DNA of 64,000 nt from Selaginella moellendorffii (Eukaryota; Streptophyta; Lycopodiopsida; Selaginellales; Selaginellaceae): positions 1,552,014 to 1,616,013 of the forward strand of contig NW_003314294.1 of NCBI RefSeq assembly GCF_000143415.4, in the 5' to 3' direction. How positions within the stretch are numbered: position 1 is the first letter of the stretch; each line of letters starts with the position of its first letter. The notes under the pieces are model-generated. The model saw only the letters and a list, made by a program, of their open reading frames with translations, did no database searches and was not told the origin of the DNA. The position numbers and the translations under genes are program-made. Of this stretch, positions 1 to 9,700 are shown piece after piece.

Positions 1-845
1 GCACACAGGAAGACTGACGTGATGGTTCCTTGTTGTTGCAAGAACTTGACTTTCAGATCATATGCTGACAGGAAGACTGCACAAGCAAGCCGATTATATG
101 AGCCGCATCACCATGGGAGAACCACCTACGGGAGTTCCCCATGAGAATGCCAATGCCAGCACAGCACAATCATTCCAGATTGCACTTATGGAGTGAGAAA
201 AGTGTGTTGCAGCGGTCGCCACAGGAACGAGGATAGGATTACGAGCAACAAGAAGTAGGAAGACCCTATGCTGAAGACTGGAGACGGAAGCCTGAAATTG
301 GCGTTGAACAGGAATATTAAAACTCTCGCTGGGGCTCTCCTTATATAGTCGCCCTCAGCGTGCTAGGAAGCTTCACAGAAGGTGCACTGGAAGGTTTCGG
401 AACTTGCTAAATCGGGAATGAAGATGAACTTGCTAATTTGAGAATGTGGTGGTTACATTGGACTTAAACTTAAATTTGCTATTTTGGGAAGTCTTCTGTA
501 TGAAGAAACCGAGGAAGCTTCTTGGAGTCTTGCTTGAAAAGCTTCCGGAGTATGTTGGAATATTCAAGGAATCTTACAGAGAAATTTTTTTAAAGAATAG
601 GAGTGTTAGACAGAATGTGTCCATATATACTGGTTCCATGACATTATCCCCCTTTTCCATGACGAATTCCACAAATCATTGGTCCTGGTTTGAGCATATG
701 GAAGTCAGATAGTTTACTTGAAACATTTGTTAAATTTTCTAAGGGTTCCTATGTCCAATCACTTGAGGATTAGCCAACCCAGTCAATGAAGTAGTACAGT
801 CAATGTTGAAGGATCTTGGAATCTAGGATCCCAACAACTTCGTAC
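1..845. other. No recognisable gene
   Basis: I see no conserved domain, RNA gene or clear repeat end here. An 88-codon open frame on the plus strand (446-712) resembles nothing I know and has no supporting features. The right edge runs into a gypsy integrase remnant on the minus strand. Confidence 0.5.
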
Positions 846-1160
846 TCAGAGTGACCATCGATCTCGGGATGACTCAACCTGGGATGTCGTTAGCAATGTA
901 TGGTTCAAGCAGAGAAACATGGAAGACAGGATGAAAACACATGGTTGAAGGAAGATACAACTGATATGCAACCTCATGAATGCAATCAGAGATGCAAAAG
1001 GGACCAAGGCATTGATAGTCAAATTTACCAAATAGACGAGTAGTCTGAATGTTATGCCGAAATAACCAAATTTGATCACCAACCTTGAACTCAGAAGCCA
1101 TGAGGCAATGTCGATCAGAAGCGAGTTTGTGACATTCGTGAGCCTCGAGTAAATGTTGTT
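846..1160 (-). pseudogene. Ty3/gypsy integrase C-terminal fragment
   Basis: The minus-strand translation carries the end of a gypsy integrase: a FKVGDQIWLF segment, then a 'RLGPF'-like motif as YQCLGPF, then HPVFHVSLLEPY. These follow the catalytic core in plant and fungal gypsy polyproteins. The integrase core, RT and LTRs are absent on both sides, so this is a truncated relic. It abuts the UGT fragment near 1165. Confidence 0.8.
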
Positions 1161-1164
1161 AGTG

Positions 1165-1478
1165 ATCATGAATTTGATCATGTTTTGAGGCATCCTGCTG
1201 TGGGTGGATTCATCACTCACTGTGGGTGGAACTCGACGCTGGAGAGTGTTTGCACGGGCGTGGCGATGATTGGCTGGCCGTGTTTATCCAAGCAGAATCT
1301 GAACTTTGCGTTTCTGGAGAAGAAGCTCGCATTGAGCCTGCGAAGGAGACAAGACGGAGTTATTGACAAGGCAGTGATCGAGGAGGCTGTCAAAGTTCTG
1401 ATGAATTGGGAGGAAGGGAAGGAGATACGACGAAATGTGGGTGAGCTTGGCAGGGATGCCAAGAATCTGAATATATGA
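1165..1478 (+). pseudogene. UDP-glycosyltransferase (family 1) C-terminal fragment
   Basis: The frame encodes most of the plant secondary product glycosyltransferase (PSPG) box: [22 protein letters not shown] followed by a Trp-Pro and a terminal Gln, which together bind the UDP-sugar donor. After the box comes the usual C-terminal helix region with EEAVKVLM and EIRRNV. An intact enzyme has about 450-500 residues; here roughly 105 C-terminal residues remain, no upstream acceptor domain is found, and the acidic residue expected before the last Gln of the box is Lys. Gypsy debris replaces the upstream part. I call it a 5'-truncated pseudogene. Confidence 0.85.
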
Positions 1479-1542
1479 AGTATTAGATGGAATGGGATCA
1501 AGCAAGGGGACAACAAATCCTAAGTGCATGTACTCAATGACG

Positions 1543-2052
1543 TTAGAGAAAGTGACAACGACTTCTTACCCAGAGTACTGTGAAACTGCCCTTCCCAATC
1601 TGAAAGAATTGAGCTACCAGCGTATATATGGACATCCTGTAGTCACTGGAATCCCAGGTCGTGAGTTGAGCATAGAAGTCGTCCACAATGGATTTGCTCC
1701 AGCTTCCGTTTTTCATCAACAGCTCCAAACAAGTCACCAACCAACGCTTTCTACCCTTGAACTTTTCAAACAGTCTGCTGCAGTTGGCTGCTGTAAGGCC
1801 AAGCATCTTCAAATACTTTTCGCAGAAGTTGTAGACATCCACCGCCCTCTCCCATTTGTCGAAGCTTGTTACGAATCCAGGGGGCCCGTTCACAGTTTTG
1901 GCCACACCTGACATGATATAACTATCCAGTTCCATCTGCAGGACGCTGATGCTCGTCCCTGCAATGCAGACCGCTGTACCGAGCCTCCCGTCAAGCAGCA
2001 CCTCCATAATCATAGACTTTACAAGTTTTACCACAGCCACTGACCCCCACAA
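1543..2052 (-). pseudogene. Unrecognised open frame, possibly NTPase-derived
   Basis: A 169-codon frame with good amino-acid composition. It contains the run GTSISVLQM and a later helical stretch with CEKYLKMLGL and LFEKFKGRKRW. The pattern loosely recalls the second half of plant P-loop/AAA-type proteins (sensor strand followed by a helical lid), but no Walker motifs are present in the frame and I cannot assign a family. There is no paired start or stop context that proves expression. It lies between a UGT fragment and BED-finger fragments, so it is probably gene debris. Confidence 0.3.
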
Positions 2053-2377
2053 GCAGAATGCATCCAGATACCCCTGATTGTTTCACCCTCTCCACGAGTT
2101 TCCAAGCATCAGAAGTCTGATGAGATAATAGGAGGAAATCATACCTGAGGAAGAGGGTCTTTGAATCATGACATAATACACTGAGTCATTTGTGAGAGGT
2201 TCTTGGGTGAAAGGAACCCAGAAGAACTCTGGCATAGTTGCTGGAAAACGTATGAAACTAAAAAAACGTAACATTTTAAACGCGTTAAAAAATGCCGTTC
2301 TAAACTCCCAACGCGTTTGCACTATTTGCGAAAAGAGACAAAGGTTTCTTTAGGGTTTCTTCAGGGTTCATGTAGTC

Positions 2378-2491
2378 ATGGCAGGAATTGGAGGACGCCG
2401 CGAATGCTGGAGCTGGAAGCATGTGATACGAGCAGAGTGGCACTGGACATGTAAGTATTGTCATGAGATTCACACTGGGGTTTCACACTAG
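2378..2491 (+). pseudogene. BED-type zinc finger fragment (hAT-like)
   Basis: A short frame from ATG 2378 to TAG 2489 reads CWSWKHVIRAEWHWTCKYC. It matches the first half of a plant hAT-transposase BED finger: Trp-Lys-His followed by a CxxC pair (C-K-Y-C). The second half (H...H/C) and the transposase body are missing downstream. Confidence 0.5.
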
Positions 2492-2764
2492 AACTACTAC
2501 TTGAAGTTGCATAGTTATCTAGTCTTCAAACATTTGGAAAGTCAAAGATGATAGGTGTGATGATTGCTCTCTAGAAAGTCAAAGATGAGGTGTGATGATG
2601 ACAATGGACCCATTCACAAATGCGCACCTAACCAGAAAAATCCTAACTCAACTTACGTTGGTTCAGTATTACTTAAGTCACCAAAGAGTATATTCTTATG
2701 GTATATGCCCACAAAATCTCACCTAAATTTTACATCTTAGCTCCATCTGTCTTAAAAACTTCAA

Positions 2765-2830
2765 ATAAAACTGATTAGGCCCGGGTTTGAACCGGGGACC
2801 TCAAGCGTGTGAGTGAACTTAGTTTGTAGT
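2765..2830 (-). repeat. tRNA-like / SINE-like remnant
   Basis: On the minus strand the stretch has a good pol III B-box, GGTTCAAACCC, flanked by complementary arms (CCCGG / CCGGG) like a T-stem. An acceptor stem and clear A-box are not recognisable, so it is more likely a tRNA-derived SINE relic than a tRNA gene. Confidence 0.35.
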
Positions 2831-3206
2831 CTAAACAACCTTTCAGAATGAGAGGTGGAGGTCAAGGCGGGCAGGATAGCTCAAGGACGAGTTGGTGTTC
2901 TTCCAGACGATGTGAATGACTATGTCTCATTGCAGCAGCATCTTCCGTCTCTAGGTCTTGCGCAACAAGGATCCCAGTTCTCTAGCTTGCAGGAGCTGCA
3001 ATTTGGGTCTGTCGCTCCAGAGTTCATAGTTGCAGCTAGACATGCAAACATTCAAACGCGTCCACGTTTAAACGCCGTTTAAAACGTTTTTTTCAGGACA
3101 ATCAAACATTTACATGTTAAAGCCTAAAATGATTAAGAAAACACTAATATTTACTAAAGACACTTTAATCTGATATTAAGTTTATAAAACCCAACAGAAT
3201 AACATA

Positions 3207-3485
3207 CTAAAACAAATGAAAGAAAAAGCTGTTTCGCTGTTCTGTTTGTCCCAGCACTAGACCAGTTCTCCGTGCTTGCCACCATAGATTCTGCTGCCCC
3301 CCTGAACCCTGTGCGGCTTGCTGCAGCAGATGCCCATCATCGGCATCTGCTGGGTCTGCTAGCTCGAAATCGGAAAAACTGCTGCGAGGTTTTTTAAGAA
3401 CTTCATAAGGGATCTCCCTCATTGCCTTGCACGTTTTCACACCTCTTGCCCGAACTCCAGCAAGATGTGCTCGCACTCGCTCCAC
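3207..3485 (-). pseudogene. BED-finger second half, hAT-like fragment
   Basis: The minus-strand frame reads ERVRAHLAGVRARGVKTC then AMREIPYEVLKK. This corresponds to the HLAG...C part and following helix of plant BED/hAT transposases. The first CxxC half is absent upstream in this orientation, and the frame ends without transposase catalytic segments. It faces the BED half at 2378, so the two are not a simple single gene. Confidence 0.5.
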
Positions 3486-3570
3486 ACTACGTATATATAG
3501 ATGACTGACCCAATGGCTTCAACACACTTTCAAAATTTTCTCCTTCTTTTCAGCTTGAACAGTCGGCTCT

Positions 3571-3843
3571 ATGGCAGCCAAATTAGTGGGTTTGGTTTAC
3601 TTCATGTTCTCTGCAGCAAAAGGCAGTGGGCTTTTTGCATACTGGGAGAACGAGGATTGTTCCGCCACTAACAATAACAGGATTTTCTATGGCAATTGTG
3701 GATGTACAAACTTTGATATTGATTATCGTGATGGTTATGAATTCTTCTACAACCGAGACGAAGTGACATATTTATATAATAATCTCAATTGTCAAGGAAA
3801 TCCTGTTACTACACTTGCCCCAGTATCAAAAGGATTGCTGTGA
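3571..3843 (+). pseudogene. MiAMP1-like antimicrobial peptide gene, C-terminally truncated
   Basis: MiAMP1 proteins are small secreted plant beta-barrel antimicrobial peptides stabilised by three disulfides. The 90-residue frame starts with a hydrophobic segment (residues 1-16) that can act as a signal peptide. It is followed by the family pattern: aromatic-Trp, Cys, then Asn-Cys-Gly-Cys, GYEFFYN, and LYNNLNCQGN. Four of the six conserved Cys are present. The last two Cys and the final beta strands are missing because of a stop at 3841-3843, and the downstream sequence is a dispersed repeat. A TATA-like TATATA lies near 3490. I judge it a 3'-truncated gene, possibly cut by the adjoining repeat. 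Confidence 0.65.
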
Positions 3844-3849
3844 CTCCCA

Positions 3850-4110
3850 TGCTTCAACAGAATGGTAGGTGGTGCCCCCTAGACTCTGTTCTATGTTCAG
3901 CTCAAGGGGGAGACTTGGACATCGACATAATTCGAATGAGATGACCATGTCCACTTCTACTCTAGGACTAGGTCTAGCTGTGACACAAGAGGATCACGTA
4001 AAGTAGCTCATTGAGAGGGTAACATGCCAGTTTTTGTATTAGTCCTATTGGGACATGGGGAATGTATATACAATTGATCTCACTAGATCGCAGCACCACA
4101 GTGTGTCTTT
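3850..4110 (+). repeat. Dispersed repeat R, copy 1
   Basis: This stretch is the reverse complement, with about 80 percent or more matching by eye, of 38210-38480. Shared marks are CAAGGGGGAGACTTGGACA, the 'GACACAAGAGGATCAC' run and 'GTATTAGTCC.ATTGGGACA'. The purine tract followed by TTGGACA looks like a polypurine tract next to an LTR, so it may be the 3' end of a retrotransposon. Both copies end beside telomere-like repeats. Confidence 0.6.
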
Positions 4111-4120
4111 GACCCTAAAC

Positions 4121-4162
4121 ACATGAAATCCTAAATACACCTAAATCCTAAACCCTAAACCA
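4121..4162. repeat. Degenerate CCCTAAA telomere-like tract
   Basis: The run contains CCTAAATACACCTAAATCC followed by TAAACCCTAAACC, a decayed version of the plant telomere heptamer. It directly follows repeat R copy 1. Confidence 0.6.
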
Positions 4163-4261
4163 GTGGAAATAAATTGAGCTAATTAAAATCACCACCACCA
4201 CTTCTCTGAAATTTTCTGAAATTTCAAGGGACTATTACATCTTGTGCGTTGGGATGGGAGA

Positions 4262-4591
4262 GGGGGGGGGGGTTCCAAATGTATAGTAGGGATAGTGGTT
4301 GGAATGCATGTCTGACCACCTGAGACATTAGTTTGGCTCCCACTGGGCTGTGTTGCTCCTTGTTCTGCGTCCAGCTTGGGTCTAAGCCCAAGCTCCACAT
4401 TGCTCTTGTCGGTGGGGTACCCTCCTCCTCGGGTTAGGCCATCGGTATGCTAAAATTGTGCCAGACTCTATTTGACACCATTTTGTATGCAGGTGCTAGA
4501 TATGGGGAGCTGGTGCTCGTGGGATTGTATCGGACCCTCATTTCGTAGCGCAACGGGCTTGGAGTTTGGCTCTAAATTCAGGTGCACTACA
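4262..4591 (+). mobile_element. Gypsy 5' LTR, 3' portion (same family as the solo LTR at 63041)
   Basis: The stretch from the poly-G run to GTGCACTACA at 4591 matches 63617-63962 base for base over long blocks (TTCCAAATGTATAGTAGGGA, GGGGAGCTGGTGCTCGTGGG). It ends in CA and is followed immediately by TTTGGTATCAGAGGAA, a primer binding site for initiator Met-tRNA. It is therefore the 3' part of a 5' LTR in plus orientation. The 5' part of this LTR is missing. Confidence 0.8.
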
Positions 4592-4887
4592 TTTGGTATC
4601 AGAGGAATAATCGTCTCAGTGATTCCTATCCAGCTTTTGTCAGATTTTTTTACTCAAGTTGCATACGTAGAGAATTTTCTAGTAGATCCAAAGCGACCTA
4701 TGTAGGATTAGTTGGATTGCACCATTCGGTAAGAAAAGGAACCGTGCTGATGATGCTGAGACCTCTAGATGGGCGAATTGAGAGGAGGAAACTCTTGCTA
4801 GAGATGCTGCGGTAGAGGCTAAGGCCAAGTTAGAAGAGGAAGAGCCAGATGCTGCGGCGTTGCAGCATACGGCTCAGGAAGTCGAGT
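4592..4887 (+). pseudogene. Gypsy primer-binding site and gag leader, first part
   Basis: After the primer binding site (4592-4607) the sequence encodes a charged, coiled-coil-like gag start with stops, including EAKAKLEEEEPDAAALQ. The frame is broken at 4888 by an LTR insertion and resumes at 5477. Confidence 0.6.
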
Positions 4888-5476
4888 GTAAACTCCTGAG
4901 TTTGGACTTCCCGGGAGGTCACCCAGCCCAGTATTATTTAAACCCAAGGACGCTTAACCCTAAGTATCCCAAGACCCTTAACCGATTGGAAAAGGGGGTG
5001 CACTCTTGTTCATGGGCCCTTTTTCCCTTTATATTTGAACCCTATGGATCGTCTTTCGAGTTGTTCCCTTTGATTGCTTACAATCCACCATGCTTCCCTG
5101 CAAGTTCACGTCCTCGTGAATGGAAGCTAAGAGCCGCAGCTCTCCCAAGAGCCTCGCTCTCTTGACAACCTACCCCTCAGGTTGAGCCCAGCGGGAGCAA
5201 ACTGGATCAGCCAGATGTCAATCAACATGTGGTGTGATTCCCCTAACCAACCAACGGAGTTGGACATGAGACCCCTCTAATACCAAATGTAAGTTCTTGA
5301 GTTTGGACTTCCCGGGAGGTCACCTAGCTTAGTACTATTCAAACCCAAGGACGCTTAACCCCAAATATCCCAAGACCCTTAATTGTGGGCTTATGAAGGT
5401 TGTGAGTGAAACTCTTCCAAGTGGTCGGAGGTGTGGTTAAGTGACTAAAGTAGAATGGAAAATTTAGTCGCTTACA
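4888..5476 (-). mobile_element. Chimeric TRIM-like insertion with TSD TCGAG
   Basis: The 589-bp unit is flanked by TCGAG on both sides (4883-4887 and 5477-5481), and removing it rejoins a gag frame. From left to right it holds a full short LTR (4888-5165, TG...CA, minus orientation), a 123-bp internal part (5166-5288) with a Met-tRNA primer site on the minus strand next to 5289 (TTTGGTATTAGAGG) and a purine tract next to 5166. Next come 95 bp of the second LTR (5289-5383) and 93 bp that match the end of the LARD LTR at 25123 in reverse (5384-5476, ending GTCGCTTACA). The element is too small to code for anything. The right end should be a TRIM LTR start but is a LARD terminus, so the copy is a recombinant. 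Confidence 0.75.
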
Positions 5477-5625
5477 TCGAGATTGAGAATTTGTGAAGGG
5501 AGATTTGCAAATTGAAGAAGGAAAACAAGAGGAGGAAGAAAGAAGCTGAGGCAGCTAAACCAGCTAAGTCTAAGCAACCGAATTCATCTAAGCTCTATTT
5601 CGTTAAAGTGGGATTTATTCAGTAA
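5477..5625 (+). pseudogene. Gypsy gag, second part
   Basis: The frame continues the gag coiled coil interrupted at 4888: heptad-like Leu/Ile spacing with REICKLKKENKRRKKEAEAA and a Lys-rich tail. One in-frame stop (TGA) is present. Coding similarity fades after about 5625. Confidence 0.6.
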
Positions 5626-6140
5626 AATGGGACTAGGTACAAATTTTCAAGTATTTGAAAATGACGTGAAATTATATGTTTTTTGTCCAGGGGCTAGACA
5701 TATCTGGGGCATGGTGACTAGCGTGGTGACTTTATGTCCAGACTGAGTCCATCTGGTTGTATAATAAATCTCATTGTCAAGGTGAACAAGCCGAATCTGA
5801 AGCTAAAGAAGAGCGATGGCATGCGCGCACACACTATTTGTTTGTTCATTGAGCGTGTGGTGAGCTTTCCAAGATGAACGTCATTCCTATTAGCCAGACA
5901 TATCACTTAATGGTGAGAACATTTAGATATTATTCAATGTTATCTTTTTCTAACGAATCTAATTGTGAAGGTGTAGCAAGAGGCATTGCTAGTCTGGAGA
6001 AGTCATTTAACTCATTTGACCACCCTTAGTGTATTTTCATGAAACTAAATAACATTCATATTATTAAGGAATTTCTCTAGTACCTTTTTTTTACGACATA
6101 GAGGCTTGCATTTCTTTCAAAGGTGATTTAGTAAAAGGCC
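5626..6140. other. No recognisable gene; left flank of palindrome module
   Basis: I see no domain or clear repeat end here. A 62-codon minus-strand frame at 5718-5906 is unremarkable. The first copy of the module's palindrome (half copy) lies at 6143. Confidence 0.4.
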
Positions 6141-6222
6141 CGAGGGCACATGCCATTCTATTTCTCAGACCGGTATTAAGATATACTAGTGCAAAGGGAA
6201 AAAGGTATTTGGTGATCAAGTA

Positions 6223-6246
6223 AATGGCATGAGGGCACACGCCATT
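6223..6246. repeat. Palindrome copy just after the small minus-strand ORF
   Basis: AATGGCATGAG / GGCACACGCCATT; 24 bp, near-symmetric. It sits immediately downstream of the stop of the 6253-6612 ORF and could act as a terminator or binding site. Confidence 0.8.
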
Positions 6247-6252
6247 ATAAGC

Positions 6253-6612
6253 CTAAGCGCTAGTGGACACCTCCTTTTTGGTACTCTCAGCGGTACTATC
6301 ATCCTTCTCCAGGTCAGTTGTTTTGCTTTGGATTGTTGTCTCTGACGTTACTGGGGCGTTCTCGATAGTTGTTAATATTGCCGTTTGTTCAGAAAAATGA
6401 TCACCTGGAGTATAGTACGGGGAGTTTGGAAGACTTATATATTCTACATCTTCACCTATCTCCTTCTCCGTCTCCTTTTCTGCCTCACTTACAGATTTTG
6501 TGCTTGCCATGAGAACGCTCTTCACCCTAAAATATGGAGTTCGTTGTGTTATAAAAGGAAACCAACACACACGCTGCAAGGGAATGATGGTACATAAAGT
6601 ACGTAAGCCCAC
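6253..6612 (-). CDS. Small acidic Ser/Thr/Glu-rich protein or 3' exon
   Basis: Open frame of 119 codons on the minus strand; an internal Met at residue 35 gives an 85-residue protein. The latter part is hydrophilic and disordered-looking, with EAEKETEKEIGEDVEY, then an SPYYTPGDHF segment and a Thr/Ser/Lys tail. I recognise no family. It lies just downstream of the transposase-like gene on the same strand. Near 6571 the minus strand has CCCTTGCAG, matching the acceptors of palindrome-bearing introns in the neighbouring gene, and two palindromes lie upstream at 6612-6655. It may thus be a further 3' exon of the transposase-like transcript rather than a separate gene. Confidence 0.4.
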   Translation of the reverse strand: MGLRTLCTIIPLQRVCWFPFITQRTPYFRVKSVLMASTKSVSEAEKETEKEIGEDVEYISLPNSPYYTPGDHFSEQTAILTTIENAPVTSETTIQSKTTDLEKDDSTAESTKKEVSTSA

Positions 6613-6633
6613 AATATGGGTTTATGTGCCATT

Positions 6634-6655
6634 AATATGGGCCACACGCCATATT
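6634..6655. repeat. Palindrome copy with ATAT arms
   Basis: AATATGGGCCACACGCCATATT-type copy between the transposase-like gene and the small ORF. A degenerate partner sits at 6612-6632. Confidence 0.7.
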
Positions 6656-6725
6656 ATTAGATTTATGCACGTGTGATTGGTAAATGCATATGTCACATCA
6701 TCTTTGTTTTACCTCACACACTATA

Positions 6726-9700
6726 TCAGGCCTCCTCTGATTCAGATTCGGATTGTTCACCTTGAAATAAAATACATTAGAAACTTAGTAAAGGAATATT
6801 AATGAATCTCACCTTGAACCCAGGTTATGAATGCTCTTGCTGCATCTCTTGCATGGTCTGGCAAGGTGATGGTGGCACTCTGCTTCCGCATCCAACCATG
6901 CACAACATTATCCACCGATATGCTCATGCTGGGATCCCTTGGATTCAGCACCCATCTCTTTTCTAGGCAATCCTTCGTATATCCGGAACTTGGCTTGAAC
7001 CACTCCACAGTTACATTGAAGGAGTTAGTTTCCGCGTCCTCCTCTGCATCAGTGATGCAGCGCCCCACCCATATCATTTGTTTTTTATTACTGGGTCTGA
7101 CAAGCACGACCATTCCTTTGCAGACCTGTACTGGATTGAATGCTGAATTCGGCTTCTTGTTCCTCGGCCCACAATAGTGATCCTCAACATCGTTATCTGT
7201 CACTGCATTTCCAGACGACATTGTTCCGCTACTATCTGGTGCTTTGGGTTCTGGCCAAAAGGACTCTTCCAATTCTTCATATACAACCGGCCCATTTTGG
7301 ATAGCAGATATAATCTTCTCCCAGTATTTGAGCAAAGGCTTGCACCTCTGAAAATAGGATTCTCCACCAAACACCAACCCCCTCTTCCAGAAGGCAATAT
7401 GCTGTCTAATCCCGGCCACTATACTTTCCTGGTCTTTGAGTCCATCTAGGTGCATCGGCCGTGGGGAACCCTGAGGAATCATAGGTTCCCCAGTTATGGG
7501 ATCTCTCTTGAAGAGTTCAATGCCGTCCACTGGCAGCCACACTGTGTCCCATTCTCTCATCTTGTACCTCATCACTGGAGCACCGTCACACATGCTGAAA
7601 TGAAACTGAAGAGGCTTGGAGTGGCCAATCAGCGTTTCGGATCCGTCCCTGATGTAGCCTCTTACAAACCCCTTAAAGTCTGGAACCTCTGTCAGAAGTG
7701 CAGCTTCAACAGTGCCTTTGATGCAATTTTGGAATTCATCGTAGAGTTGTGGGAGGGTGAGGACATTGGATCGCCGGAGGGACTCTGCCAGGTGACTGAA
7801 CATGGCATCGACGTCTTCATGAGTGTGCCCAACCATGAGAAAGCCAAGTGTAACCGTTTCAAATATGTCTTTGGCAACAAGCATCGCCAAGTATGCGAAG
7901 ACGTACATGTTTTTGTTCTCACTGCCAGCATTGTCTGTTTGGAGCAGAAGATGGGGTGGAAGGCCACATCGGCCGCAAGAACTTCCTTGAGATTCTGCTT
8001 CGTTTGGATGAGGCTGTGCATTCACCGGGCGACCAGCCTCGTCGGAATGGCATGAGGCCTCACATGATAACCCTACAATCTGACGACCAACATATTCACT
8101 GGGATGGCATGGGGCCCCACGCGATACTGCAAGCCTTTGCTCCTCCTCCAGCTGAACCCTGTATGGGGTTCGATCGACAAGGGCCTTATGCAAGGGTTGG
8201 CCGTTCAGCTTAGTCTGCGCACTTTGCAGAGACCTTAAGTGTTTTGCTAGGGACGCAATCATCATGTTTGCACCCCCGCCACCCCATAGAGGTACAAAGA
8301 AGTTCCCATAGTTCTGGGCACCATGCCCATGAGCGATTATGCCAAACAGAGACACAGGCAGCTGCATGGATGAAGAGATTGCCTTGGGGGCAGGATTGAG
8401 TTGAGGTAAGCACGTCTTTTTCTGGTCCATTTTGTCATGGATGATGCAGAGGTAAGAGTCAGGTCTCTCCATGGAGAGAATCCTGTTATGATAATATGCA
8501 GTCCTGCAGCTTCTCTGCTCGATGTTGTGGTCGAGCCGCCTTTTAACCAACGTCTCTCGCTCTTGAGCGCTGCAAGAATTCTTCGACAAAGCCATTTTGA
8601 TAGCAGTGCACTCGTCACACTTTGAAAAGCTGGAGTACTTTCCTATACTCACATCCCTGAACCTGTTGCTCCACAATCTACTAAATCTAGATTGGCTCAG
8701 CTTCCTGTAGCCATTACTCTGGAGTTCCCGATTCACATCTTCCAATATGGCCCCCTTGGTATACATGGAAGGGAGAACTCGTTGGGTGTCTCGTGTTCCA
8801 TCTTCCAAGAAGCGGGTTTTATGTGGTTGCTGCTCGCTACATATCTCGACAAACCTCTTGAAGATTGCCTCTCCATATACAACATGACCCCTGGTTTTGT
8901 GCGTACCGTCGTTCCCATGGACTGCCTGTTGAACCCTTTGTTCCTCGAACTCAGTTTTGATTCTGTAGAATGTGGTTCGAGGGACTCCATAAATGATTCT
9001 CCATGCCTTCATGCAGACCAAACCCCTCTGGAAGACCATGCCCCCCACCTGATGTTCTGAAGCATCAACAGATGACCGTAATGCCTCATACACAAAATTG
9101 CGAGCTGCCTTCCAGGACAATGTCTTGTATGTTGCTCTCTCCTCTTCAATAGCATCCCAATCAGCATGTTGACAGCAGCTCCTCTTGCAACAAGCAACTG
9201 TCGAGACCATTCGAACCTCCATCGCCATTTTCTGCCTTTTCAGTTCGTTGCTCAGATCCCTTTGGCTGTGCTTTAGGAAGGTGTACTTTCTTTTCCCATG
9301 AAGAGATGTTTTGTCATCAGTTGTAGTGGTGTTTGATTGTGAATCCTTCACATTCTCAAACACTAAGTGCCTCAATTTCCACCGCACAATGCTTCCAATA
9401 GTCAGACTGTTTTCTTCTGTGTCAACAACCTCTAAAATCGCAACTCCAATATCATCCCAGCCCAATTCTTGATTAGCAACCGCATCTCTTGGATCGACAA
9501 CTGTGGCTAAGCCCTCAGCTACCACCTCCCCCTCGGGGTTGTTTAGAAACACCTTCGCCTGAATCCATGTAGCACGGTTCTTAAGATCCACGGAGGGAAC
9601 ATGCGTCGCACTTGTGCTGTCCCCAGCATCTGCTTTCTTCTGAAGATTTTTCAAGGCAACAACAACATTTACCCCGACGACCATCTCTCCTCGTTCAACA

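Larger units (their letters stand above)
2257..3100. repeat. Imperfect inverted arms rich in AAACGCGT / GTTTAAAACG
   Basis: Positions 2257-2325 and about 3050-3100 are similar when one is reversed: both hold an AAACGCGT block, a degenerate GTTTAAAACG block and a T-rich run. They bracket a BED-finger fragment at 2378 and could be worn terminal or subterminal repeats of a hAT-type element. Identity is low and no 8-bp target duplication is visible. Confidence 0.25.

Noticed and set aside
2765-2830. A functional tRNA gene
   Set aside because: Only the T-arm-like part is convincing; no acceptor stem pairing or anticodon loop can be drawn.
7450-8055. 201-codon plus-strand frame opposite the transposase-like gene
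   Set aside because: It is the antisense of a well-supported coding exon; no domain is seen and its composition follows the opposite frame.
8098-8130. 29-bp GT-AG interval around the palindrome at 8103 as an intron (minus strand)
   Set aside because: Removal is not a multiple of three and leads directly to a stop codon, so it is more likely to be exon.
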